Counted from the first letter of the stretch, positions 8,436 to 17,240 are shown. The stretch: 64,000 nt of DNA from Methylobacterium sp. (GCA_020253445.1 JADCBP010000011.1:1-64000), one strand, 5' to 3'. Numbers and translations are program-made. The notes: a model not told the origin generated them from the letters alone.

Positions 8436-9728
8436 CTATCGACCAAGCATGACGGTAGGCACCCAGAGCGTCGCAGCGGGTATCATGATGATGATGATCA
8501 GCACGAAAAGCAGCGGAATATAGAATGGAACCGCAGCGCGGATCACGTCATGAAGCGGGACGTCGGCAATCTTCGCCGCGATGTAAAGGCTGAAGCCAAC
8601 CGGTGGCGTGACGAGGCCGATCATCAGGTTCACCACAACCATGACGCCAAACTGCACAGGCGGGATTCCGAGCGATGTTGCGAGCGGTGCGAGCAGCGGC
8701 ACAAACACCAACATCGCTGCGGTCGAATCCATGAACATGCCGACAATGAGCAGGACAATGTTGATGAGGAGAATGAGCGAGAAGCGGCCCATGCCCGACG
8801 TGACCTCCACGAAATCGCGCGCCACGCCTTCGAAGGTAATCATCCACCCCAAGACCGCGGCGAAGCCAAGCAGGATCATCACCGTGGCCGTGCCCTTCAT
8901 GGATTGGATGCAGCACTCGGCGATCTTGCGGAAATCCAGCGTGCGATAAACGAAGACGCCGATAAAGGCCGCGTAGCCGGCTGCGACTGCGCCAGCCTCG
9001 GTCGGCGTCATGATACCGGTGAAGATGCCGGAGAGGATGATCACCGGGGTGAGAAGTGGCAGCACAGCCGCCCGTGTTGCACCCAAGAGCTCGATCATCG
9101 AGAAAGCGGTATGCTTTTCCGTGAGGGTCATCCGCCGCACGGCAAAAGCGGAATAGGCCATCAGCGCGACCGCAACCAGAATTCCGGGAATGACACCGCC
9201 AAGAAAGAGCGCTCCGACCGAGACGCCCGTGATCGCACCATAGACAATCATGGGGATTGAAGGCGGGAAGATCGGCCCGATCGTGGATGCGGATGCCGTC
9301 AATGCCGCCGCGAAGGGCGCGCCATAGCCCTCCCGCGTCATCGCGGGGATCATGACCTTGCCGACCGCTGCGGCATCCGCGAGAGCGGAGCCCGACATGC
9401 CGGCAAAGATCAGCGATGTTGCCACATTGGTATGAGCAAGTCTGCCCCGCACGCGGGCCAGAAGCGCACTCGCAAAAGCCACGATTTTTTGCGTTGCGCC
9501 ACTCACATTCATGAGGTCCCCCGCAAGCAGATAAAGGGGGATGGCGAGAAGAATGCTGGAATCGATGGCGTTGGTGATGAGCGGAGCGATCGTGCGTGCC
9601 GGAAGGTCGGCGGTGTAGATGTAAACAGCGCCCACTGTGCCAATGCAGACCACAAGTGGAAACCGTAACAGCACCATTCCAATGAGCAGAAGCGACGTCC
9701 ATGTGATCACGACAAGTCCGGGTGTCAT
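8436..9728 (-). CDS. TRAP transporter large permease (DctM type)
   Basis: 430 residues and about 12 hydrophobic segments, the normal TRAP M-subunit size. The motifs GSALADAAAVGKVMIPAM, ASASTIGPIFPPSIPMIVYG and the C-terminal VNLMIGLVTPPVGFSLYIAA are hallmarks of the sodium-coupled DctM domain. It works in the inner membrane with the small permease and the periplasmic binding protein to import an organic acid. ATG 9728 overlaps the small-permease stop as ATGA; the upstream extension of the frame is rejected for that reason. It is followed at 35 bases by the AtuA-like gene, so uptake and catabolism appear co-transcribed. Confidence 0.92.
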   Translation of the reverse strand: MTPGLVVITWTSLLLIGMVLLRFPLVVCIGTVGAVYIYTADLPARTIAPLITNAIDSSILLAIPLYLLAGDLMNVSGATQKIVAFASALLARVRGRLAHTNVATSLIFAGMSGSALADAAAVGKVMIPAMTREGYGAPFAAALTASASTIGPIFPPSIPMIVYGAITGVSVGALFLGGVIPGILVAVALMAYSAFAVRRMTLTEKHTAFSMIELLGATRAAVLPLLTPVIILSGIFTGIMTPTEAGAVAAGYAAFIGVFVYRTLDFRKIAECCIQSMKGTATVMILLGFAAVLGWMITFEGVARDFVEVTSGMGRFSLILLINIVLLIVGMFMDSTAAMLVFVPLLAPLATSLGIPPVQFGVMVVVNLMIGLVTPPVGFSLYIAAKIADVPLHDVIRAAVPFYIPLLFVLIIIIMIPAATLWVPTVMLGR

Positions 9729-10246
9729 GAGCGTCGGCTCCTCATGCTGTGACGTTGCGCGAGGAAAAGGCATTGCTCGGCCAGGATGCAAAGCTCAACA
9801 AACGCCATCATTCCAATGCCCGCCACCACGGCTGTGCGCATGACGCTGTAAGATACCGGCAGGGAAGCGAAGGCCTGCATGGCCGTGCTTGCAATGGTGG
9901 GAAAACCACCGACCATCACATAGGTGAACAGAATTAGGGCGACGGTTGTCCGCACGAGGTCGAGAACGGTTGGACGGCTCTCATCACCCGTGCCGAACAT
10001 CTCGAGCTTGAAATGCTCGCGCCCGCAGGATGCGCTGACCGCACCCAGTGCCACGCCCCAGATAAGCACGATGCGGGTGGCTTCCGGGACCCAGACAATG
10101 TTGAGATGAAAGGCGCGGCCAATCACCAATCCAAGAAGCAGCGCCGTGATGAGAAAGGCCGCGAGGCCGGCGCAGGCACCGGTCACAAGACCGATGCCTG
10201 CCCGCAGATTTCGCAGCGTCGTTACAAGCGGTGGCAACTCAGCCAT
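9725..10246 (-). CDS. TRAP transporter small permease (DctQ type)
   Basis: 173 residues with four predicted membrane helices. WVPEATRIVLIWGVALGAVSA followed by a charged stretch (CGREHFKLEM) is typical of DctQ, where helix 2 precedes the conserved acidic and His residues. It binds the large permease in the inner membrane. The gene starts two bases after the binding-protein stop and overlaps the large permease by ATGA. Confidence 0.85.
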   Translation of the reverse strand: MAELPPLVTTLRNLRAGIGLVTGACAGLAAFLITALLLGLVIGRAFHLNIVWVPEATRIVLIWGVALGAVSASCGREHFKLEMFGTGDESRPTVLDLVRTTVALILFTYVMVGGFPTIASTAMQAFASLPVSYSVMRTAVVAGIGMMAFVELCILAEQCLFLAQRHSMRSRRS

Positions 10247-10248
10247 CT

Positions 10249-11244
10249 TTACTGTGCCGCCGCAACGATTGCTGCGTAGGTTTCAGCGCCAAGATATTGT
10301 GGACCGATCCTTTCCAATACAGGTTTGGCGCGCGCGCGGAACGCCGCGATGTCAACCTCGTTGACAGCCACGTTCGCACGTTTGATGGCTTCGAGATTGG
10401 ATTGTTGCTGGTCCAGGATGGCCTGGGCCGCAACCTTCTTCCCTTCGGCGAAGACTTCCAGCAGAAGATCCCGGACTCTCGGGTCCAGGCCCTTCCACCA
10501 GCTCGCATTGACATAGATGAACTCGGGCGCGCGGACATGCTCTGTCAGGCTGATGAATTTTTGCACTTCTTGGAGCGAAAAGCCGACGATTGTGGGAAGC
10601 GGGTTTTCCTGTCCCTCAATGGTGCCGGATTGAAGGGCGGTATAAACTTCGCCGAAATTCATGGCGACAGGTTCCGCGCCAAGCTCCTTGAAGCCGTTGA
10701 ACAGAATCGGAATTTCCGGCACGCGCAGCTTCAGCCCCTTGAGGTCATCGGGGGCCCGGATCGCGCGTTTGGAATTCGAGATCATGCGCGGTGCGCGCGG
10801 ATAGGCCATGAGCACATTGACGTTGCGCGTTTTCTCGAGGTCCGCATTCCATTTCTGTGCGAGCGGGCTTGTCAGCACACGCTCGACATGTGCGAAATCA
10901 TTGAAGAGCCACGGCGCGAAGAAGGAATTATAGTTCGCATTGATGCCGAAGCCGGAGGCATGGATGTTCACCGTGCCTGCCGAGAGCTGCTCGAAAGTGG
11001 CCAGATCCTGGCCCAATTGGCCCGACGGAAAGAAATCAATCCGGATCGCGCCATTGCTGCGCTTCTGTGCCTCCTTGATGACGAAGTCCATTCCAACGCC
11101 AAGAGGCTCCTTCGGCGAAACAATCATCGTCATGCGGATGCGCGTGGACGGCAGGGCGGCCCCTTGCGCGCGGGCAGCGAGGCCCGTTGAGGCAAAGGCG
11201 GCACCCGCCATGGCGGTGCGTAACAGGCTACGACGATTGAACAT
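10249..11244 (-). CDS. TRAP transporter periplasmic substrate-binding protein (DctP type)
   Basis: 331 residues. The N-terminal MFNRRSLLRTAMAGAAFAST followed by GLAARAQGA is a signal peptide with a Tat-like double Arg. Downstream, the family features are SPLAQKWNADLEKTRNVNVL, the SNSKRAIRAPDDLKGLKLRV segment and VYTALQSGTIEGQENPL. The conserved Arg that contacts the ligand carboxylate in DctP proteins is probably in LKLRVPE, which fits an organic acid ligand. ATG 11244 has GGGAGG at a good distance; the open frame upstream lacks a better start. It is the first gene of the catabolic operon, so its promoter must lie within 11245-11590. Confidence 0.9.
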   Translation of the reverse strand: MFNRRSLLRTAMAGAAFASTGLAARAQGAALPSTRIRMTMIVSPKEPLGVGMDFVIKEAQKRSNGAIRIDFFPSGQLGQDLATFEQLSAGTVNIHASGFGINANYNSFFAPWLFNDFAHVERVLTSPLAQKWNADLEKTRNVNVLMAYPRAPRMISNSKRAIRAPDDLKGLKLRVPEIPILFNGFKELGAEPVAMNFGEVYTALQSGTIEGQENPLPTIVGFSLQEVQKFISLTEHVRAPEFIYVNASWWKGLDPRVRDLLLEVFAEGKKVAAQAILDQQQSNLEAIKRANVAVNEVDIAAFRARAKPVLERIGPQYLGAETYAAIVAAAQ

Positions 11245-11594
11245 CAGTGAATCCTCCCGGTCTGATTGTCGACATTCAGACATAATTCACGCGACCTGAA
11301 AAGGGGGGAGTCGGCTCTGTCATCTCACCCGAAATGTCTGCTCTCCGCGCGTCACAAGACCGGACTGGCGGTCGTATCCCTGATGGTGGTGGAGCCTGCG
11401 AGCACCGACCGCCTTGGCCGTCGGCATTGATACCCACGGTGACCCATACGTTGCCGATCATGGCGGCGCAGACGATTCAGCCGGCCTGCCGGCTCTGTCC
11501 GGCTACACCACCCATGGGGACGTCACCCGACACCGCCGACCATCGCTCTGGATCGCCACTCCGCTGCGCTCCTCGCAATCACAAAGCCGAGGTG
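11245..11594. other. Intergenic region upstream of the TRAP operon
   Basis: About 350 bases without a convincing gene. It should hold the promoter of the minus-strand TRAP operon. Near 11540-11580 it contains the phrase CTGGATCGCCACTCCGCTGC followed by GCTCCTCGCAATC, which looks like degenerate intergenic repeat material. Open frames across it show no family resemblance. No tRNA cloverleaf was found by eye. Confidence 0.5.
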
Positions 11595-11619
11595 AAAGCC
11601 GCCCTTGGGCGGCTTTTTT
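11595..11619 (+). terminator. Rho-independent terminator hairpin with T-run on the plus strand
   Basis: AAAGCCGCC and GGCGGCTTT form a perfect nine-pair stem around a CTTG loop, followed by TTT on the plus strand. On the minus strand the hairpin lies just after the hydrolase gene ending at 11624 but is followed by CACC rather than T residues. It may serve the minus-strand gene, or an unseen plus-strand transcript. Confidence 0.6.
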
Positions 11620-11623
11620 CGCC

Positions 11624-12172
11624 TCAGAGCCGGCTCAGAAAACCCGCGAAGCGCATCAGCCCCTCGGGCCAGGGGCCAAAGCCCGCATCGACATTGATAT
11701 GCCCGGCTTCTCCTGCATCGACGAGCAGCGACCCCCAGCTCGCGGCGAATTCATCCGCCTTCTCGAAAGGGCAGAACGGGTCGTTCCGGCTTGCCACGAG
11801 CAGGGACGGGAAGGGCAGCGGATCACGCGGCACCGGCGCGAAGGCGCGATCGATTCCGGCCGTGAGGTTGTCGCGCTCGACATTCGACGGCGCGACGAGA
11901 AACGCCCCGCGCACCTTCTCCGAGAGCATCGGCGCGGCATGGGCGGTTGCGATGACACCAAGCGAGTGGGCCACGAGCACCACCGGCTTCTCCGCCGCCT
12001 TCACGCTCTTCACGAGGGCTTCCACCCAGTCATTCTTGCGCGCGTCAGCCATCACCGGCTCCCAGACGCGACTGGCCGTGGAGAGCTTCGCCTCCCAGCG
12101 GCTCTGCCAGTGCTCCGGCCCGGAATTCATGAAACCGGGCAGGATGAGGATGGAAGCTTCGGCGGTTTTCAT
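11624..12172 (-). CDS. RBBP9/YdeN-family alpha/beta hydrolase
   Basis: 182 residues, the compact size typical of this serine hydrolase family. The opening ILPGFMNSGPEHWQSRWE is a strong family marker. The triad is Ser70 in VAHSLG, Asp131 in SRNDPFCPF and His158 in AGHINVDAGFG. Substrates of the family are mostly unknown; it is a cytosolic esterase or peptidase-like fold. The gene stands between an intergenic repeat on its upstream side and a hairpin on its downstream side, so it is probably transcribed alone. Confidence 0.85.
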   Translation of the reverse strand: MKTAEASILILPGFMNSGPEHWQSRWEAKLSTASRVWEPVMADARKNDWVEALVKSVKAAEKPVVLVAHSLGVIATAHAAPMLSEKVRGAFLVAPSNVERDNLTAGIDRAFAPVPRDPLPFPSLLVASRNDPFCPFEKADEFAASWGSLLVDAGEAGHINVDAGFGPWPEGLMRFAGFLSRL

Positions 12173-12204
12173 GGCTCATCCAATAAAGCGAAGACTGTTT
12201 TCTG

Positions 12205-12292
12205 CGTCATGCCCGGCTTCAGGCCGGGCATCCACGACTTTCCGTTCGCCTGTGGCAAGACGTGGATGGCCGGGCTAAACCCGGCCATGACG
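12205..12292. repeat. Palindromic intergenic repeat (CGTCATGSCCGGGC type)
   Basis: An 88-base imperfect inverted repeat between purB and the hydrolase. The left end starts CGTCATGCCCGG and runs through GGCCGGGCATCCACGACTT. The right end reads AAGACGTGGATGGCCGGGC and finishes CCCGGCCATGACG. Each half also carries its own small GC-rich hairpin. Elements of this kind are common between genes in Hyphomicrobiales; it could fold in RNA at the 3' end of purB. Confidence 0.75.
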
Positions 12293-12298
12293 ATGGCC

Positions 12299-13606
12299 CT
12301 AAGCTTCGCCAAAAACCCGCGCGAAGATCGTGTCGACATGCTTGAAATGGTAGCCGAGATCGAACATCGCCTCGAGCTCGCGCGCGGGGATGCGCGAGGA
12401 GACCTCCGGATCCGCCTTCAGCGAGGCGAGGAAATCCGCGCCGTGCTCCCAGGTCTTCATCGCATTGCGCTGCACGAGGCGATAGCTGTCCTCGCGGGAA
12501 ATGCCGGCCTGCGTCAGCGCCAGCAGCACGCGCTGCGAATTGTGGAGGCCCGAGAGCTTGTCGAGGTTCTTCTGCATGTTCGCGGGGTAGATCAGGAGCT
12601 TGTCGATCACGCCCGTGAGGCGCGCCAGCGCGAAATCGAGCGTGATGGTTGCATCCGGGCCGATAAAGCGCTCGACCGAGGAGTGGGAGATATCGCGCTC
12701 GTGCCAGAGCGCCACATTCTCCATCGCCGGCAGGCAATAGGCGCGCACCATGCGGGCAAGGCCGGTGAGGTTCTCGGTGAGAACCGGGTTGCGCTTGTGC
12801 GGCATCGCTGAGGAGCCTTTCTGGCCGGCTGAGAAATACTCTTCCGCCTCATAGACTTCCGTGCGCTGGAGATGGCGGATCTCGGTGGCGAGGCGCTCCA
12901 CGGAGGAGGCGATCACGGCAAGAACCGCGAAATACATCGCGTGTCGATCGCGGGGGATGACCTGCGTGGAGACCGGCTCGACGGCAAGGCCCATCTTCTT
13001 CGCGACATGGGCTTCCACCGCCGGGTCGATATTGGCGAAGGTGCCGACGGCGCCGGAAATGGCGCAGGTCGCGATTTCCGCCCGCGCCGCCACAAGGCGT
13101 GCCCGGCAGCGATCGAACTCGGCATAGGCCTGCGCGAGCTTCAAACCGAAGGTGACGGGCTCGGCATGGATGCCGTGCGAACGGCCGATGGTCGGTGTGA
13201 GTTTATGCTCGAAGGCGCGGCGCCTGATCGCGGCGAGCAGGAGATCGAGATCCTTCAGCAGGATATCGCTCGCGCGCGCAAGCTGCACGGAGAGGGTCGT
13301 GTCCAGCACATCCGAGGAGGTCATGCCCTGATGGACGAAGCGCGCCTCGGGGCCGATGATCTCGGCAAGATGCGTGAGGAAGGCGATGACATCATGCTTC
13401 ACCTCGCGCTCGATCGCGTCGATGCGCTCGATGTCGAAGGTCGCGGGGCCGCCTTTCTCCCACAGCTTCGCGGCAGCCTCTTTCGGCACCACGCCGAGTT
13501 CCGCGAGCTTGTCGGTCGCATGCGCCTCGATCTCGAACCAGATGCGGAACTTGGTTTCGGGTGACCAGAGGGCGACCATTTCGGGCCGGGCATAACGGGG
13601 GATCAT
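12299..13606 (-). CDS. purB: Adenylosuccinate lyase
   Basis: 435 residues. It splits adenylosuccinate to AMP and SAICAR to AICAR, both releasing fumarate, in purine synthesis in the cytosol. The fumarase/aspartase superfamily signature GSSAMPHKRNP lies at residues 264-274 and holds the catalytic serines. His144 in GRSHGIHAEP is the general acid, and MTSSDVLDT (about 95-103) is the substrate loop. Length and order fit the bacterial B. subtilis-like subgroup. ATG 13606 begins MIPRYARPEM, the standard N-terminus. Confidence 0.97.
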   Translation of the reverse strand: MIPRYARPEMVALWSPETKFRIWFEIEAHATDKLAELGVVPKEAAAKLWEKGGPATFDIERIDAIEREVKHDVIAFLTHLAEIIGPEARFVHQGMTSSDVLDTTLSVQLARASDILLKDLDLLLAAIRRRAFEHKLTPTIGRSHGIHAEPVTFGLKLAQAYAEFDRCRARLVAARAEIATCAISGAVGTFANIDPAVEAHVAKKMGLAVEPVSTQVIPRDRHAMYFAVLAVIASSVERLATEIRHLQRTEVYEAEEYFSAGQKGSSAMPHKRNPVLTENLTGLARMVRAYCLPAMENVALWHERDISHSSVERFIGPDATITLDFALARLTGVIDKLLIYPANMQKNLDKLSGLHNSQRVLLALTQAGISREDSYRLVQRNAMKTWEHGADFLASLKADPEVSSRIPARELEAMFDLGYHFKHVDTIFARVFGEA

Positions 13607-13667
13607 GAAGGCGTCTTTCGAGAGGTGAAGCTGTCGCGGCCTCGCTTACACGCCGCGCATGCGCCGC

Positions 13668-14129
13668 TCAACCTTTCGAGCCCTTGCCGGGGCCTGGAAG
13701 CAGGGCATAACCGGCCACGATCATCGCCGGTGCCATCCATGGCAGCAGGTGATGGGGAGCGGAAAACAGGAAGACGGCGATGATCTGCGCGCTGGTGAAG
13801 ACAAAGGAGATCACCGGGTGATCCGGATTGAGCTCGTAGCCGCCGGCGCGGATCCGGTTCTGGATCAGGAATGCAAGGCCGCCCGCCAGCAGGAAGCCCG
13901 GCAGGAAGGCGACGGGCCGGAGCCACCCCGCGATTCTTGGCATGCCGAGGCGCGCGAGCAGGGTGAGGCACCCGGCCGCGACCAGAGCGCCGAAAAAGCC
14001 CCCGGAAAACCAGACCAGCACCACCAGAGCCGTGCGCTCGCCCCAGAACTCGCGATGCGAAATGATCGAAAGCGCCATCAATCCTGCCGAGATCAGGCCA
14101 AGCAGCAGGGCCGGGCGCAGCACCCTCAT
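13668..14129 (-). CDS. Hypothetical membrane protein, four predicted helices
   Basis: 153 residues with about four hydrophobic helices (roughly residues 5-22, 33-60, 70-90 and 110-145) and short loops. No recognised domain; the family cannot be named from sequence. It overlaps rpe by ATGA and lies at the 3' end of a three-gene minus-strand run (BASS-like transporter, rpe, this gene), with purB following 61 bases later. It is likely an inner-membrane protein of unknown role translated together with rpe. Confidence 0.6.
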   Translation of the reverse strand: MRVLRPALLLGLISAGLMALSIISHREFWGERTALVVLVWFSGGFFGALVAAGCLTLLARLGMPRIAGWLRPVAFLPGFLLAGGLAFLIQNRIRAGGYELNPDHPVISFVFTSAQIIAVFLFSAPHHLLPWMAPAMIVAGYALLPGPGKGSKG

Positions 14130-14806
14130 CTGCGGGCGCGGCCCGCTTCCGCAGCCCGCCGGATCGCTGCGACATTCGCCGCATAGGCCGAGCGCCCGCC
14201 CTTGAAGGCGGCTGACCCCGCGACGAGCACATTCGCCCCCGCTGCGGCGATCTCCGCCGCATTGGCCGGCGTCACGCCGCCATCAATTTCGAGATCAATG
14301 GGGCGATCGCCGATGAGCGCGCGGCAATCGCGCAGCAGGTCCAGCGCCGAGGGGATGAAGCTCTGCCCACCGAAGCCCGGGTTCACACTCATCACCAGGA
14401 CGAGGTCCACCATGTCGATCACCGGGGCGATGGCATTGGCCGGCGTGCCGGGGCAGATCACCACGCCCGATTTCTTGCCCAGCGCGCGGATGGCCTGCAA
14501 CGTGCGGTGGATATGCGGCCCCGCTTCCACATGCGCCGAGATGAGATCGGAGCCGGCATCCGCGAAATCCTTCAGGTAGGGGTCCACCGGCGCAATCATC
14601 AGATGCGTATCGAACAGGGCCTTCACGCGCGGCCGCAGAGACTTGATGATCGGCGCGCCGAACGAGATGTTCGGCACGAAATGTCCGTCCATCACGTCGA
14701 TATGCACCCAATCCGCGCCCGCAGCCATGATGGCTTCGACATCCGCGCCGAGATCGGCGAAATCCGCCGAGAGGATCGAAGGCGCGATCAGGATCGGGCG
14801 GGTCAT
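14126..14806 (-). CDS. rpe: Ribulose-phosphate 3-epimerase
   Basis: 226 residues, a TIM barrel that interconverts D-ribulose 5-phosphate and D-xylulose 5-phosphate in the pentose phosphate pathway. Metal ligands are visible: His35 and Asp37 in VHIDVMDGHFVPN, His68 in FDTHLMI, and Asp175 in LEIDGGVTP. MSVNPGFGGQSF is the flexible active-site loop. Both ends overlap neighbours by ATGA, linking it to a BASS-like transporter and a small membrane protein. Confidence 0.97.
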   Translation of the reverse strand: MTRPILIAPSILSADFADLGADVEAIMAAGADWVHIDVMDGHFVPNISFGAPIIKSLRPRVKALFDTHLMIAPVDPYLKDFADAGSDLISAHVEAGPHIHRTLQAIRALGKKSGVVICPGTPANAIAPVIDMVDLVLVMSVNPGFGGQSFIPSALDLLRDCRALIGDRPIDLEIDGGVTPANAAEIAAAGANVLVAGSAAFKGGRSAYAANVAAIRRAAEAGRARR

Positions 14807-15771
14807 GGTCGGGGCTCGCGGGGTTTTTCGGGTTCGAGCCGAGCCTTTACGGCCTTCAGCACCACCGGCGCAACATAGATCGGGATCTGCGCCAGAGCGA
14901 AATAGAGGAAGGTATTCTTCGGCACGACAGCAAGAATGGGCGCGATCAGCAGGCCCATATTCCTGAGCCCGATGCCGATGGAGGCCGAGAACCGGTCATC
15001 GAAGCCGAAGGGCCGCAGCAGCGCATAGGCCAAGGCAAAATTGAGCCCCGAGAAGAAGCATGACAGGGCGAGCATCGTGACCATCAGCAGCGGTTCGCGC
15101 AGGGTCGCATCGAGCACCCCGTCCATCGCCGCGATGGCGAAGAGGAAGAACATCAGCACGCCGATGCCATCGAGTTCGAGCTTCACGGCCTGCAGACGGG
15201 CTTGCCCGGCGATGCGGCGGAGGATCAGTCCGCCGACCATCCCCGTGCCCACGAACCAGAAGAGACGCTCGGCCAGGGCCATCGGCGCGATCGGCACCTC
15301 CGCGCCCGCCAGCAGATTCGTGAAGAGCGGGGCCAGCAGCGGCGTCGTCGCCATGCCCAGAACGAGGGAAGCGAGCGAGAGCGAATTCTCGAAGCCGAGC
15401 AAAGCGGCATAGACCGGCGCCGCCATCAGCGGCGGGGCGGAGGCCATGATCGCGATGGCAAGCTGGATTCCCGGATCGAGATCGCGAAACCAGGGCAGGT
15501 GCAGGAAGAGATAGCCCACCAGCGGCGGGAGCGTGCAACTCACGCCCAGCACGATGAGCAGACGCTTCGGCGCGGTCAGCACCGCCTTGATGCCCGGCAG
15601 GTTCATCCGCGCGAAGGCGAGCATGATGAAGATGAAGATCGTGATGGGGATGGCTGGCCGCATCGCGGCGGCGAGTTGCGGCAGCGCGAGGCCGAGGAAG
15701 ATCGAGATCGCATAGGCCACGGTGGCATGCCGCCCGAGCCGCTGGAGCAGAAGGCGAGGCCAATCAAGCAT
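14803..15771 (-). CDS. BASS/SBF-like (bile acid:sodium symporter fold) membrane transporter
   Basis: 322 residues with about ten hydrophobic helices. The overall pattern, with two halves each containing a broken helix (ASAPPLMAAPVYAALLGFENS and IGIGLRNMGLLIAPIL), resembles sodium-dependent bile acid/organic anion and arsenite symporters. Substrate is not predictable. It overlaps rpe by ATGA and is divergent from the DadA-like gene, sharing a 125-base promoter region. Confidence 0.6.
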   Translation of the reverse strand: MLDWPRLLLQRLGRHATVAYAISIFLGLALPQLAAAMRPAIPITIFIFIMLAFARMNLPGIKAVLTAPKRLLIVLGVSCTLPPLVGYLFLHLPWFRDLDPGIQLAIAIMASAPPLMAAPVYAALLGFENSLSLASLVLGMATTPLLAPLFTNLLAGAEVPIAPMALAERLFWFVGTGMVGGLILRRIAGQARLQAVKLELDGIGVLMFFLFAIAAMDGVLDATLREPLLMVTMLALSCFFSGLNFALAYALLRPFGFDDRFSASIGIGLRNMGLLIAPILAVVPKNTFLYFALAQIPIYVAPVVLKAVKARLEPEKPREPRP

Positions 15772-15896
15772 GAGATGCCGTCAGATTCACCGGCGGCGCT
15801 GCTCTTCGCCTTGAAATCCTCTGTTGTGACCTGAAAAAGCCCGTTGAATGACAAGGGCTTTCTCGGCGAAACTCGTCTCCGGCAAGGAGAGGCTTC

Positions 15897-17141
15897 ATGC
15901 GCATGGATGTTCTGGTTCTGGGCGGCGGCATCGTGGGGACCGCGCTTGCCCTGTCGCTGGCGATGAAGGGGCGTTCGGTCGCGATGATCGAGAGGGGGAG
16001 CCCCGGCGGGGCAACCTCCTTCGGCAATGCCGGCCTCATCCAGAGCGAAGCGATCATGCCCTATCCCTTCCCGCGCGATCCCCTCCTTCTGGTGCAATAT
16101 GCGCTCAACCTCAAGGCGGAAGCGCATTACCATCTGAAGGATGTGCTGCATGTCGCGCCCTATCTCTGGCGCTACTTCCGGGCCTCCACCCGCGAAGGCA
16201 TGCTGAAGACCGCGCGGGCGAATGTGCCGATTTTCGGTGTCTGCCTCGACGAGCACCGGAAGCTTGCGAAAGAGGCTGGCGTGGAGGCCATGCTGCGCCC
16301 GGGCGGCTGGTTGAAGGTCTTCCGCACGCAGAAGGCCATGGATGAAATCAGCAAGGTCACCCTCGATGATCTCGGGCCCTTCGGCGTCGAGGCCGAAATG
16401 CTTGATCGCAAGGGCTTGGCCGAGCGCGAGCCGAACCTCTCGGAAGCCGCGATCGGCGGCATTCATTTTCCCACGCCGCTCTCGCTGAACGATCCCGAGG
16501 CGCTGACGCTCGCCTATGCGCGGCATTTCGAGGCGCTCGGTGGGAAGATCCTTATCGGCAATGCTCTCACGCTCGAGGAGCGCCATGACGGCTGGACCGT
16601 CAAGACCGATTCCGGCCCGGTTTCCGCGCCGGATTGCGTGGTGGCCCTCGGCCCCTGGGCACCGGATCTGCTGCGCCCCATGGGCTACAGGGTGCCGATG
16701 GGCGTGAAACGCGGCTACCATGTGCATATGCGGCCCAGGGGCAATGCACGGCTCGGCATCCCCGTCCTCGATACCGAGAATGGCTACATGATGGTGCCGA
16801 TGGCGAACGGCATTCGCCTGACCTCCGGCGCCGAATTCGCCCATCGCGATTCACCGCCCACGCCGCGCCAGATCGACATGATCGAGCCCCGCGCGCGGGA
16901 GATGCTGCCGCTGGAAGGCCGCGTGGAAGCAGTTCCGTGGATGGGGGCGCGCCCCTGCATGCCCGACATGCTGCCGGTGATGGGCAGGGCCCCGCGCCAC
17001 AAGGGCCTGTGGTTCAATTTCGGCCATGCGCATCACGGGCTGACGCTCGCGGGCTCGGCCGGTCGTCTTCTCTCGGAGATGATCACCGGCGAGACACCCT
17101 TCACCGATCCGAAGCCCTACGGCATCGAGCGTTTCAGCTAG
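15897..17141 (+). CDS. FAD-dependent amino acid oxidoreductase (DadA-like)
   Basis: 414 residues. The Rossmann motif VLGGGIVGTALALSLA and the acidic end of strand 2 (MIERGSPGGATSFGNAGLI) are typical of D-amino acid dehydrogenase/DAO-fold enzymes that bind FAD. The C-terminal GHAHHGLTLAGSAGRLLSEM is the family's FAD-closing motif. Likely role: oxidative deamination of a D-amino acid or related amine at the inner membrane, with the respiratory chain as acceptor. ATG 15897 has AGGAGAGG just upstream. The stop TAG is the first part of a dispersed repeat (17139 onward). Confidence 0.8.
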   Translation: MRMDVLVLGGGIVGTALALSLAMKGRSVAMIERGSPGGATSFGNAGLIQSEAIMPYPFPRDPLLLVQYALNLKAEAHYHLKDVLHVAPYLWRYFRASTREGMLKTARANVPIFGVCLDEHRKLAKEAGVEAMLRPGGWLKVFRTQKAMDEISKVTLDDLGPFGVEAEMLDRKGLAEREPNLSEAAIGGIHFPTPLSLNDPEALTLAYARHFEALGGKILIGNALTLEERHDGWTVKTDSGPVSAPDCVVALGPWAPDLLRPMGYRVPMGVKRGYHVHMRPRGNARLGIPVLDTENGYMMVPMANGIRLTSGAEFAHRDSPPTPRQIDMIEPRAREMLPLEGRVEAVPWMGARPCMPDMLPVMGRAPRHKGLWFNFGHAHHGLTLAGSAGRLLSEMITGETPFTDPKPYGIERFS

Positions 17142-17240
17142 AGCATTTTCCGATCCATTGGATACCGGTTGGTCGAAGAAAATGCGTGAAACAACAAGAA
17201 ATTAGAGCGGATTCCCTGATTCACTCAGATCGGAATCCGG
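17139..17240 (+). repeat. Dispersed bipartite repeat, copy 1
   Basis: Starts TAGAGCATTTTCCGATCCAT, continues GGATACCGGTTGGTCG and AGAAAATGCGTGAAACAA, then a second hairpin around AGAGCGGATTCC and CAGATCGGAATCC. The left module is an inverted repeat (GCATTTTC / GAAAATGC). The same module recurs at 42170, 47733, 50151, 50252, 62257 and 62321. Here it supplies the stop codon of the DadA-like gene and overlaps the 3' end of the opposing peptidase gene. Confidence 0.85.

Noticed and set aside
11334-12811. Long plus-strand open frames
   Set aside because: They run antisense to the hydrolase and purB and through repeat sequence; no family resemblance.
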